Assembly: GCF_031846345.1 (NCBI RefSeq)
Contig: NZ_JAVRHX010000004.1
Location: 62,001-126,000 of the forward strand
From: Glaciecola petra
GTDB lineage: Bacteria; Pseudomonadota; Gammaproteobacteria; Enterobacterales; Alteromonadaceae
DNA: 64,000 nucleotides
Reading direction: 5' to 3'
The notes under the pieces are model-generated. The model had not been told where the DNA came from. It saw nothing but the letters and a program-made list of their open reading frames with translations, and searched no databases. Every line of letters begins with the position of its first letter. Position 1 is the first letter of the stretch. Below are positions 53,310 through 62,490 of this stretch, one piece after another. A program made the position numbers and the translations under genes.

Positions 53310-54449
53310 GTGGTACGTTTATTCTCTATTACTAAGCACTTAAATCTATTAAAAGTGCGTTCAAGGTCTTTTTTGACAACTTCTGTGCCTCTTTTTAGCT
53401 TGCTGATGAGTGGTTTTATCGCCGTTTCTGCGTCACTTATAGCAAACCCTGCTTATAGTAAAGCAACAGACACAGCTATGCCTATTTTTGCCGCTTATAC
53501 TAGCAACAATCTACAACGGCAGTGCGAAAAAATAAGCTGTAACTTAAACGTATTACAGAGTGATGAGTTACAACGTGCTAGTCTGCAGATGAGTAATGTT
53601 GATGAATTACAGTCTGCCCTTAGCTTATCGGAGTACGAGGTATTAATCGCTACCGCAATTGTACATACCGATACCGCACCAGAATTAATATTTGAAATTA
53701 CAACTACTTGGCGTGATATTCCTTTAAATGACTTGGTCATAGCGAAGAATTTGGATAGCGATGCCATTAACAATCCAAACGATATCATTGAAACTGCAAC
53801 GTCAATCCTGAGCGAATGGCTTGGCTTTATTCAAGCGGAACATGTGCTTGAGGCTACAACTATATATAAAAAGCTTAAAGCCAGCGATTATACAAACATG
53901 TTGCAAGTCCCCTCAAGTATTGGTGAATTTACATTACGCGAAAGCGCTTTATATCGAGACCCAATGCAAGGAAGTATAAGCCGTTATAGCCATCCGGAAT
54001 TTTCAGATGCCATTATTGATATCAATGTATTCCCTATCTCGCCGTTTAAACATAGCAATACAGCAAGCTTAAGTAATATCAATCTGGAGCCGAGAAATGC
54101 CAAGCTCGAAAAAACAAGGCCACTCAAAATAGAACTGCATTCTGAAGCTGAGCACATTAATCAAATAATCAAACAAGCCAACATTGATGATTATTCGATA
54201 TCTGACGTAGAAAAAACCAGTATTCACATAAATGGAGAAGTTACTGAGGGCTACAAATTAAGCATTGCGCTCAATCCAAACGATGATCCTGTTTTTAGTA
54301 CTCAATACGTGTTTTTGCAAAATGATAAAATTATCAAATTTACAGGTAATTTGCCTGAAAGCTTTATGCATAAAATAGTGTCGCAAAGCCCGATCATGAT
54401 TAAGGTTCCTGAAGAATCTGAATTCATGCAGGCTTTGCGAAAGAGTTAG
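53310..54449 (+). CDS. Predicted secreted protein, unknown function
   Basis: About 379 residues from GTG 53310 (GGA six bases before); TTG 53274 is also in frame. A long basic N-terminus leads to a hydrophobic signal segment (about residues 30-55, SLLMSGFIAVSASLIANPAYS) with likely cleavage near AYSKA. The mature part has one close cysteine pair (CEKISC) and two halves, the second beginning LRESALYRDPMQGSISRYS, with IDINVFPI, resembling strand-rich periplasmic domains whose function I do not know. It lies between xseA and the convergent lipoprotein gene. Confidence 0.7.
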   Translation: MVRLFSITKHLNLLKVRSRSFLTTSVPLFSLLMSGFIAVSASLIANPAYSKATDTAMPIFAAYTSNNLQRQCEKISCNLNVLQSDELQRASLQMSNVDELQSALSLSEYEVLIATAIVHTDTAPELIFEITTTWRDIPLNDLVIAKNLDSDAINNPNDIIETATSILSEWLGFIQAEHVLEATTIYKKLKASDYTNMLQVPSSIGEFTLRESALYRDPMQGSISRYSHPEFSDAIIDINVFPISPFKHSNTASLSNINLEPRNAKLEKTRPLKIELHSEAEHINQIIKQANIDDYSISDVEKTSIHINGEVTEGYKLSIALNPNDDPVFSTQYVFLQNDKIIKFTGNLPESFMHKIVSQSPIMIKVPEESEFMQALRKS

Positions 54450-54474
54450 CAGCTAACAAAAGAGTAAATTGCCT

Positions 54475-56364
54475 TTATAGCTCTGTAATTTGATAAACCG
54501 TTACCGTGCCACTTACTTCGTTTCCAATAACAATAAGCGCGTTACCATTAGGACTCGAAGCCGAATCAATAAAAGTAATACTTTCTGGACCTAAATCTCC
54601 AGCGTTTGGCACTTCAGTACAGTCAAGGCCTTCATTGGTGTCACAAGGGTTATCCAAATCGTCATCTAATTCAAATTCGACGTCAAAATCTCGGTTGTTA
54701 TAGTGAGCCACAAACGCCACCTGAAAAGGGTTGGTGACATCATAAATAAACAAGTCTCCCGAACGTTCTGAGGCAATAAACGCATAAGTTCGCCCTTCTA
54801 TATCCCCTACGGCAATTGCCTCTGGCTCACCGCCTTTGTCGTCAGAACGGTTGTCACCTTTGTTCTCGGTATGGGCACTATTAAAATTCTCGCCCAAAAT
54901 AGCGGAAGATATTTTGCCAAAATCATCACCAGAATCGAAAACCAGATTGATATTTTGATCCCATATTGAAAATGACCTTGCACCATAGGCATAAAGAGCC
55001 TCATACTCACCATTATTGTCAGCATCACCTAAAGCAGTTGTGATTTTGAGTCGTCCCAATCCATCGTCACCACCAGTGGCGTCGTATAAGTCTTGTAATG
55101 CCGGAGATAGCGTCTGATTCAGTTCGTCAGGATCTATTATATCTTCTACTCTGATTTCTTCTGAGTAGGCATCATAGTCTCGTGAGTCGCCTTCGTTTGC
55201 AGATAAAATAAAGCTTGCACCATTCCATGAATACGAAGCAATGCTGTCGGGCTGATACATGCCAAACACATTAGGCAAACGACTAAATGAAGGGAGTTCG
55301 TCTTCGTTTGTAAAGTCAATGTCGTAATCTGCCCAGTTTTTAAATCCTAGGGCTCTTACTTCAACATTCATGTCATCCAGGTCAACAATTGCGATTGCAT
55401 TATTTTCTTGTAGAGCAACATACGCTTTTGAGCCATCTGCACTCACTGTAATGTATTCTGGTTCAAGATCTTTTGCTACCGTATTACCCGCCGGTCCAGC
55501 AAACTTGACACCATCGTTGGCAAGCAATTGCATACGTTTTTCGTCGGTATCAAAATCTTCTGGGTCGACTAAATCGCTGCTAAAAGTCATATCGCTAGTA
55601 AAGTTGATGTGACTTGCGGTGTCGTCGGGTACGCCGTTATTAAGGCTTATCACCGAGATGCTACCCTCGGGATCGTTAGTATAGTCGCTGGTGGGTTCAC
55701 CTTCATTAGCGACTAGTAACTTACTTCCATCTGGAGAAAACGTGACCATATCAGGCAATGAACCAACTTCTACACCTTTTACAAAACTGCCTTGTCCTTG
55801 CATATCTAAACTATAGAATAATACCGCGCCGTTATCTTGTTTAAGGTCAGCAGCGACGGCTATTGCAAGCATATCACCGAATATAGCAATTGAATTTGCA
55901 TCACCTAAATTAATGGTTGTACTACTATTATTATCTGTAACGTCTACCGTGTCAGGAAAAGTAAAAGCGCTTGAACTCAAACTTTCGTCATTTAACGGGT
56001 TAGCAACAGCGACTGTTGGTAGACTTGATAAATTGATAACGTCAATTTGATTGTTTGCCGCATTGACCGCAAAAATAGATTGGGAAGTAGCATGAAATTG
56101 AACAATTTCTGCTGCGCTTTTGCCATAAATGCCGGTAGCGAAACGACCTACCACTTCAATACTCAGCTCTCTAGGTAAATCTTTACCACTAACACCCGGC
56201 GTTCCCGCAGGTCCTTCACCTCCGTCAGCACCATCTGTTCCATCTGCTCCTTGCGGACCAGTTGGACCAACTGCGCCATCTTCGCCGTCTAAAGTGCATG
56301 CTGTTACAGTGGCCATCACCCCTGCAAGGAACAAGGTTTTCCAGAATGTATATTTTTTATTCAT
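54475..56364 (-). CDS. Lipoprotein with collagen-like stretch and choice-of-anchor I propeller-type domain
   Basis: 629 residues from ATG 56364, with GGAGG seven bases upstream; an upstream in-frame start at 56415 is rejected. The signal peptide ends in the lipobox TVTAC. Eleven Gly-X-Y triplets follow directly (for example GPTGPQGADGTDGAD). The remaining ~550 residues carry repeated propeller-like strands (DVINLSSLP, GSLPDMVTFSPDGSKLLVANEGEP, EPEYITVSADGSKAYVALQENNA), Asp-rich sites (GDADNNGEYEALY), and GPESITFI. This matches cell-surface choice-of-anchor I proteins related to phytase/alkaline phosphatase-like propellers. An adhesive or enzymatic surface role is inference. Confidence 0.8.
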   Translation of the reverse strand: MNKKYTFWKTLFLAGVMATVTACTLDGEDGAVGPTGPQGADGTDGADGGEGPAGTPGVSGKDLPRELSIEVVGRFATGIYGKSAAEIVQFHATSQSIFAVNAANNQIDVINLSSLPTVAVANPLNDESLSSSAFTFPDTVDVTDNNSSTTINLGDANSIAIFGDMLAIAVAADLKQDNGAVLFYSLDMQGQGSFVKGVEVGSLPDMVTFSPDGSKLLVANEGEPTSDYTNDPEGSISVISLNNGVPDDTASHINFTSDMTFSSDLVDPEDFDTDEKRMQLLANDGVKFAGPAGNTVAKDLEPEYITVSADGSKAYVALQENNAIAIVDLDDMNVEVRALGFKNWADYDIDFTNEDELPSFSRLPNVFGMYQPDSIASYSWNGASFILSANEGDSRDYDAYSEEIRVEDIIDPDELNQTLSPALQDLYDATGGDDGLGRLKITTALGDADNNGEYEALYAYGARSFSIWDQNINLVFDSGDDFGKISSAILGENFNSAHTENKGDNRSDDKGGEPEAIAVGDIEGRTYAFIASERSGDLFIYDVTNPFQVAFVAHYNNRDFDVEFELDDDLDNPCDTNEGLDCTEVPNAGDLGPESITFIDSASSPNGNALIVIGNEVSGTVTVYQITEL

Positions 56365-56531
56365 TATTATCGCCTCCATGGTAAAAATTGGAAGCTTAAG
56401 AGAATCACTTGACACTCAGATGAATGAACGATGACAAGGGCATTACGATCCAATGACTATTTTGTGACAGCAACAAAGTTGCCAAATAACTCATCTTTAT
56501 AGGTATTCGTTCTACTAAACCAAACGCTATG

Positions 56532-57977
56532 CTATTTTTTTTTCTGAAATGCTAATAAACGTTTACGTTTGCGCTGTTGCGAAACGGTAAGTTTATTCTT
56601 TTTACCTTCATAGGGGTTAGCGCCTTCACGAAACTCTATTTTTATGGGTGTCCCCATAACTTGGAGGGATTTGCGATAATAATTGGTCAAGTAACGTTTG
56701 TAAGAATCGGGCATATCTTTTACTTGGTTACCATGTATTACAACCACTGGTGGATTGTAACCCCCAGCGTGGGCATATTTCATCTTGATACGTCTACCAC
56801 GCACTAAAGGTGGTTGATGGTCAGCTTGTGCCATGTCCATGATTTCAGTCAGTAAGGAAGTATTTATCCGTTTCGTAGCGGACGCATATGCTTCTTGCAC
56901 AGATTCGAACAAATTGCCAACACCCGAGCCATGCAAAGCCGAGATAAAATGCAAACGCGCAAAATCAACAAAACCTAAACGTCTATCCAATTCTCTCTTA
57001 ATGTCTTCTTTAATATCGTGGTCAAGGCCGTCCCATTTATTGACAGCCATCACTAAAGAACGGCCAGCATTCAAAATAAAACCGAGCAAAGATAAATCTT
57101 GATCACTAATACCTTCGCGCGCGTCTACAACTAACAACACAACATTGGCTTCTTCGATGGCTTGTAGTGTTTTGACAATAGAAAACTTTTCAACTGCGTC
57201 AGCTACTTTACGTCTTTTACGAACACCCGCAGTGTCTATTAATACATAGTCCCTTTCATCACGTTGCATTGGAATAAAAATACTGTCGCGTGTAGTGCCT
57301 GGTAAATCATAAACAACAACACGTTCTTCGCCTAATATACGGTTTGTTAGGGTGGATTTGCCTACATTAGGCTTGCCCACTATGGCCAACTTAATTGGTA
57401 ATGCTTGTAAAAGTTTGAGTTGCTCTTCGGCATCGAGCTCTTCATCTTGCGCTGTTGTTTGCTCAATATGCATATCGGCAAACGCTTCATCGAGAGGAGA
57501 AAGTACTGCATCAATCAGCTTTGACACACCACGTCCATGGGAGGCCGCGATTTGAATTAAACCACCTAAACCTAAGGTGTAAAAGTCGGCACTTTCACTG
57601 TCACCATCAAGTCCGTCAACTTTATTGACCACCAAATAACATGGTTTTTGTTGTTTACGCAAATGATTTGCAATACCAATATCAGGCGATGTTACGCCAT
57701 CTCTTGCATCGACTAAAAACAAAACAACATCAGCTTCGTCAATGGCGAGTAGAGACTGTTCTGCCATTGCTGCGTCTATACCAACCTCGTCACCACTAAT
57801 GCCGCCCGTATCAATTACAATAAACTGACGCTGCTCAAAACTTGCTGTGCCATATTTACGATCGCGTGTTAAACCGGGAAAATCTGCTACCAAAGCATCT
57901 CTGCTGCGGGTTAAGCGATTAAAAAGCGTAGACTTACCCACATTAGGACGGCCTACAAGCGCGATGACGGGTAACAT
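56532..57977 (-). CDS. der: Ribosome biogenesis GTPase Der (EngA)
   Basis: 481 residues with two tandem G domains: first GRPNVGKSTLFN, DTGG and NKVD; second GKPNVGKSTLTN, DTAGVRKR and NKWD. C-terminal KH-like domain followed by a basic tail (QRKRKRLLAFQKKK). Needed for 50S assembly. Its ATG overlaps the bamB stop (TAATG). Confidence 0.98.
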   Translation of the reverse strand: MLPVIALVGRPNVGKSTLFNRLTRSRDALVADFPGLTRDRKYGTASFEQRQFIVIDTGGISGDEVGIDAAMAEQSLLAIDEADVVLFLVDARDGVTSPDIGIANHLRKQQKPCYLVVNKVDGLDGDSESADFYTLGLGGLIQIAASHGRGVSKLIDAVLSPLDEAFADMHIEQTTAQDEELDAEEQLKLLQALPIKLAIVGKPNVGKSTLTNRILGEERVVVYDLPGTTRDSIFIPMQRDERDYVLIDTAGVRKRRKVADAVEKFSIVKTLQAIEEANVVLLVVDAREGISDQDLSLLGFILNAGRSLVMAVNKWDGLDHDIKEDIKRELDRRLGFVDFARLHFISALHGSGVGNLFESVQEAYASATKRINTSLLTEIMDMAQADHQPPLVRGRRIKMKYAHAGGYNPPVVVIHGNQVKDMPDSYKRYLTNYYRKSLQVMGTPIKIEFREGANPYEGKKNKLTVSQQRKRKRLLAFQKKK

Positions 57978-59230
57978 TATTCTGGTATGCTCACTCGCGT
58001 AAGCTCACCATCTCGCGTTTGCACCATCAATACACCGTCCTGAAATACAGGTGCATGATACAAGGATTCATCTTCATCATCATCACCCACTTCAATGCGC
58101 GCGACATACTTACCTTCGTCCTGAGTGAAAAAGTGTAAGAAGCCAAATTTATCACCTGCCACAACATAATCGCCAACAGGCGTAGCAGCAGTCAAGTCAC
58201 GACGTCTTAATTGCCCATTTGACCATAATTCAACCCCGTTCCGCCTGTCTATTGCAAACATATTGCTTTTGTTGTCGGTCACAAATAGACGATTTCCTGC
58301 AATAGTCACATTTCTGTATGACGCATAATCTCGACTCCACACTACTGACCCTGTGCGCAGCTCGACAGACGCTAAAGCACCGCCATATGATACTGTGTAG
58401 ACATTCGGTCCAAATACTAATGGTGTGGCATCGACATCGACTATACGTTCTAGTTCTGTTGCACCAGAGGGTTTTGCAATAACCTGTTCCCAAGCGGTCA
58501 AACCAGAGTCTAGTATGCTCACTCTCAATCGGCCGTTAGCCAATCCAACGATAGCACCACCGGCAGCAGCGGCAGGCGACGACACGCCACGCAAAGTAAG
58601 CGGGGGAACATCTGATTCGTTTTGCCATTTAATTTCACCCGTATAAGCGTCGAGTCCGACTAAGGTGCCTGAAACCGTGTTAACAACTAATATCCCTGCA
58701 TCGACGGCGGGATGTGATACTACTTCACTACTTAAAGTGGTTTTCCATTTTACTGTGCCGTCTTCTTGATTTAGCGCATAAATATCGCCATCTTCAGTAC
58801 CAAAATAAACTAAGTCATAAGCGGCAATGAGTCCGCCCGATACTTTTGCCGATATAGTGCCAGCAAACAAACCGTATAAATTCGTAAGTTTACGCTCACG
58901 ACTTTTGCGACTCACAACTCGTTCCCACAAGTCATCACCCGTTTCAGGGTCAAAGGCCATCACGCTGCCTTCTCTGTCTGACGCGAAAACTTTACCATAA
59001 GCGATAGCAGGTGAAAGTTGTGAATAATAATTTTCGATACCGTCACCCAAACTTTCTTGCCATATTATTTGAGGCTCAAAAGCCATCGTAATTTCAGGTA
59101 AGGTTTGAATTTCGATTTCTTCATCGTCTTTAAACCAGTTAGACATCGTGGTGCAACCACTCAGCAATAAGCTAAGGACAAGTGCTAAAATTGGGAATTT
59201 AAAAGACTTACTCACCGTCAACACTCTCAT
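57977..59230 (-). CDS. bamB: Outer-membrane assembly lipoprotein BamB (YfgL)
   Basis: 417 residues with lipobox LLLSGC after a signal peptide, then an eight-bladed PQQ-like propeller (GSVMAFDPETGDDLWE, GTLVGLDAYTGEIKWQ, NMFAIDRRNGVELW). Part of the BAM complex that inserts outer-membrane proteins. ATG 59230 overlaps yfgM by 23 bases; a GTG at 59215 would cut the overlap to 8. Between yfgM and der as in E. coli. Confidence 0.96.
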   Translation of the reverse strand: MRVLTVSKSFKFPILALVLSLLLSGCTTMSNWFKDDEEIEIQTLPEITMAFEPQIIWQESLGDGIENYYSQLSPAIAYGKVFASDREGSVMAFDPETGDDLWERVVSRKSRERKLTNLYGLFAGTISAKVSGGLIAAYDLVYFGTEDGDIYALNQEDGTVKWKTTLSSEVVSHPAVDAGILVVNTVSGTLVGLDAYTGEIKWQNESDVPPLTLRGVSSPAAAAGGAIVGLANGRLRVSILDSGLTAWEQVIAKPSGATELERIVDVDATPLVFGPNVYTVSYGGALASVELRTGSVVWSRDYASYRNVTIAGNRLFVTDNKSNMFAIDRRNGVELWSNGQLRRRDLTAATPVGDYVVAGDKFGFLHFFTQDEGKYVARIEVGDDDEDESLYHAPVFQDGVLMVQTRDGELTRVSIPE

Positions 59231-59930
59231 TTACTTGTTCTGCGGCATCTTCTGCTTGTGTCGCAGTAGGCTGCACAACTGAGGGCTCTGTGACTGGCAG
59301 TGCTTCTATTTGGTTAGCTCGAGTTTTAGCAAAGGCAATATTGTCACGTTTCATTTTCACATTTGTATCATTAGGTGCAAGCGCCAGTGCTTGTGTATAG
59401 GCAACTTTCGCTGCATCAAAATCACTTTTGGCTAACAACGCATCGCCTTTAAGTTCTTCGGCTTGAGCTTCAAACGCTGACGATGATACTTTCGATAATA
59501 CTGCTAAAGCATCGTCGAATTCATCTAATTGTAAGTGCAAATCTGCTAGTCTTAAGCTGACAACGTCAGCAATAACAGGGTCGGCATCAAGTACCTTTAA
59601 CAATGCTTCTTTGGCGCCTGCATAATCTTCTTGCTCTGCCGCTTGGTTAGCTAAAATCATAGCCGCTAGTGGGCCATAACCCGTATCTGATTTAGCCTCT
59701 AAAAAAGACGCTAACTTTGCCGTATCTTTACTTTCAACAACGCTTTGTACTGTTTCTTGAAATTCTGATGACGCTTCTTCTTTAGCAGTAATAGTCGCTT
59801 CGGTATATGCTCTCCAGCCCCACAGACCGCCAATGCCAATTAAAGCGCCAAGTATAATTGCGATGCCGTTATCTTTCCAAAACTGCTTGATTGCTTGGAC
59901 TTGTTGTTCTTCGGTTTCGTAGCCTATCAT
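59208..59930 (-). CDS. yfgM: YfgM family periplasmic chaperone-like TPR protein
   Basis: 240 residues. Cytosolic start GYETEEQQVQAIKQFWKDNG, one membrane helix (about 20-40), then TPR-like repeats (LRLADLHLQLDEFDDALAVL, GDALLAKSDFDAAKVAYTQAL) facing the periplasm. Known partner of PpiD at the Sec translocon; ppiD is also in this window. Between hisS and bamB. Confidence 0.92.
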   Translation of the reverse strand: MIGYETEEQQVQAIKQFWKDNGIAIILGALIGIGGLWGWRAYTEATITAKEEASSEFQETVQSVVESKDTAKLASFLEAKSDTGYGPLAAMILANQAAEQEDYAGAKEALLKVLDADPVIADVVSLRLADLHLQLDEFDDALAVLSKVSSSAFEAQAEELKGDALLAKSDFDAAKVAYTQALALAPNDTNVKMKRDNIAFAKTRANQIEALPVTEPSVVQPTATQAEDAAEQVNESVDGE

Positions 59931-59972
59931 GCTTAAATATGTCCTCTATACTGCTTTTATACTATGTTTTAC

Positions 59973-61253
59973 CTAAACAATCAGCGTAGCCAGTTGTTTG
60001 ATTAATTCGTGCTTATCAGCACTCGCTTGTGGTTTGTCTTCACGCAAATACTTGATCCCGAATTTACCTGATTCAACCTCGTTATCACCTACTATAATAG
60101 CAAGATGAGCGCCACTAGCGTTTGCCTTTTTTAATTGTTTCTTAAAGTTTCCGCCACCACAATGCATTTGTACTCGCATGTTTGGATAGAAAGTTCTTAC
60201 TTCTTCAGCCAATAAATTAGCCGCAAGACTAGCCTTATCGCCCATCGCTGTTATGTATATATCAGCGGCGTGCATTGTTGTCGCTTTATCTTCTTGTAAA
60301 GCCTCAACTAATAAAACTAAACGTTCAATGCCCATTGCAAACCCTACTGCTGGTGTTGCTTTTGCACCTAGTTGTTCAACTAATCCGTCGTAGCGCCCAC
60401 CGGCACAAATTGTGCCTTGAGCGCCCAGTTGCGTTGTCACCCATTCAAAAACAGTACGGTTATAATAATCTAATCCGCGCACTAAAGATGGATTAACTCG
60501 ATATTTGATACCTAATGTGTCTAAACGTTCACATAATTGTGAAAAATGTTGGGTAGAGTCTTCATCTAGATGATCGATAAGTTTGGGGGCATCAGCAACA
60601 ATCGTTTGTGTATTTGGGTCTTTAGAGTCAAGAACGCGCAACGGATTTGTATGAAGGCGACGTTTACTGTCTTCGTCTAAACCTTCAACTCTTTGCAATA
60701 GATAGTCGACCAATTTTTGTTTATAAGCGGCTCTGGCCTCATTATTACCGAGAGAGTTAATTTGCAGTTCTACTTTGTCGCTTATGCCAAACGCTTGCCA
60801 TAGACGAGCACCCATCATGATTATTTCAACGTCTATGTCAGGACCATCAAATCCGAATGCCTCGGCGCCAAATTGATGAAATTGTCTATAACGGCCCTTT
60901 TGCGGGCGCTCATGGCGGAACATCGGTCCCATATACCAAATACGTTGTTGTTGATTATATAACAAACCATGTTGTGAACCGGCCCTAACGGCACATGCTG
61001 TTCCTTCTGGCCTAAGTGCTAAACTATCGCCATTACGATCATCAAATACGTACATTTCTTTTTCGACAATGTCTGTCGCTTCGCCCACCGAGCGTTTAAA
61101 AAGTTCAGTGCTTTCAAGAATAGGCGTTCTTATTTCATGGTAGTGATAATTTTGCACTAACTCGCGAATACGCGCCTCTACAAACTGCCATGTGGGTGTC
61201 TGTGAAGGTAGGCAATCGTTCATGCCTCTAATTGCTTGGATGGTTTTAGCCAC
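59973..61253 (-). CDS. hisS: Histidine-tRNA ligase
   Basis: 426 residues. GTG 61253 (AKTIQAIRGMNDCLP) aligns with the E. coli start; an in-frame TTG at 61268 would add five residues. Class II motifs: motif 2 MFRHERPQKGRYRQFHQFG, HisA block VRGLDYYNRTVFEW, motif 3 AVGFAMGIERL, then the anticodon-binding domain. Charges the tRNA-His of the 34-kb cluster. Confidence 0.97.
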   Translation of the reverse strand: MAKTIQAIRGMNDCLPSQTPTWQFVEARIRELVQNYHYHEIRTPILESTELFKRSVGEATDIVEKEMYVFDDRNGDSLALRPEGTACAVRAGSQHGLLYNQQQRIWYMGPMFRHERPQKGRYRQFHQFGAEAFGFDGPDIDVEIIMMGARLWQAFGISDKVELQINSLGNNEARAAYKQKLVDYLLQRVEGLDEDSKRRLHTNPLRVLDSKDPNTQTIVADAPKLIDHLDEDSTQHFSQLCERLDTLGIKYRVNPSLVRGLDYYNRTVFEWVTTQLGAQGTICAGGRYDGLVEQLGAKATPAVGFAMGIERLVLLVEALQEDKATTMHAADIYITAMGDKASLAANLLAEEVRTFYPNMRVQMHCGGGNFKKQLKKANASGAHLAIIVGDNEVESGKFGIKYLREDKPQASADKHELIKQLATLIV

Positions 61254-61344
61254 TAAGAAACTCTGCAAGTCATTCGTTAAAAGTAAAAAGCGCGATAGTA
61301 TAAGTATTTTAGCGGGTTTGGTAAAGGATTGCGCCTGCTTTTAT

Positions 61345-62490
61345 TTACCTCTCGGACGATGAACCCTCAACTTGTACATCAATTCTATTTTTACTATCCA
61401 ACATACTTTGTTTTGCAGCGACTTTGTTTCTGATTTTAGCCTCTAATTTGTCGACGAGTTCATTGTTTGCTAAGCGTTCGCGTTGTCGCTCACCGTCTTC
61501 GTAAAACCCGCTCATGTTACGTGCACCGGTTAAACCAATATCAGATACTTCTGCTTCACCAGGCCCATTAACTACACAGCCAATTATCGACACATCTAGT
61601 GGTGTTATAATATCTTCTAGCCTTTGTTCTAGGGCATTAACAGTGTTTATTACATCAAACTCTTGCCGAGAGCAACTTGGACAAGCTATGAAGTTAATGC
61701 CTCGAGATCTTATACGTAACGATTTTAATATATCAAAGCCAACTTTGATTTCTTCAACTGGATCAGCAGCTAAAGACACACGAATTGTATCTCCAATACC
61801 TTCAGCCAAAAGCATGCCAAGACCGACGGCACTTTTTACTGAGCCCGAGCGCAAACCACCCGCTTCGGTAATACCAAGATGTAACGGTTGTTCAATTTGC
61901 TTTGCTAACAAACGATAGGCACCAACTGCAAGAAAAACATCGGAGGCTTTTACCGAGACTTTAAACTGATCAAAGTTAAGTTTATCTAGAATATCGACGT
62001 GACGCATTGCCGACTCAAGCAAGGCTTCGGGAGTAGGTTCACCGTATTTTTCTTGCAAATCACGTTCTAAAGAGCCTCCATTTACGCCAATTCGAATAGG
62101 AATATTTTTGTCCCTAGCGCAATCAACTACCGATTTCACTCTGTCAATATTGCCGATGTTTCCTGGGTTAATACGCAAACAATCCACTCCATATTCAGCC
62201 ACTTTAAGTGCTATTCTGTAGTCGAAATGAATGTCGGCCACCAAGGGAATATCAACTTGCTGTTTAATTTTTTTGAACGCCTCTGCTGCGTCCATAGTAG
62301 GAACTGACACCCTAACAATATCAGCGCCAACCGCCTGAATACGTTTAATCTGAGCGACCGTTGCTTCTACATCAGAGGTATCAGTATTCGTCATCGATTG
62401 CACCGCTATTGGCGCTCCATCACCAATAGGCACTGTGCCTACATTAATTCGTGTCGATTGGCGACGTTTAATTGGAGATTCAGCAAACAT
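61345..62490 (-). CDS. ispG: 4-hydroxy-3-methylbut-2-en-1-yl diphosphate synthase (flavodoxin)
   Basis: 381 residues. Penultimate MEP-pathway enzyme, converting MEcPP to HMBPP using a [4Fe-4S] cluster. Barrel signature VPIGDGAPIAVQSMTNTDT; cluster cysteines in ACPSCSRQEFD and IGCVVNGPGEA. The product goes to IspH, also in this window. Its ATG overlaps the rodZ stop (TAATG). Confidence 0.97.
   Translation of the reverse strand: MFAESPIKRRQSTRINVGTVPIGDGAPIAVQSMTNTDTSDVEATVAQIKRIQAVGADIVRVSVPTMDAAEAFKKIKQQVDIPLVADIHFDYRIALKVAEYGVDCLRINPGNIGNIDRVKSVVDCARDKNIPIRIGVNGGSLERDLQEKYGEPTPEALLESAMRHVDILDKLNFDQFKVSVKASDVFLAVGAYRLLAKQIEQPLHLGITEAGGLRSGSVKSAVGLGMLLAEGIGDTIRVSLAADPVEEIKVGFDILKSLRIRSRGINFIACPSCSRQEFDVINTVNALEQRLEDIITPLDVSIIGCVVNGPGEAEVSDIGLTGARNMSGFYEDGERQRERLANNELVDKLEAKIRNKVAAKQSMLDSKNRIDVQVEGSSSER

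Noticed and set aside
54475..56364. Collagen-like stretch considered as a phage tail-fibre gene
   Set aside because: The lipobox at the N-terminus and the propeller-type domain point to a cell-surface lipoprotein; no phage genes are near.
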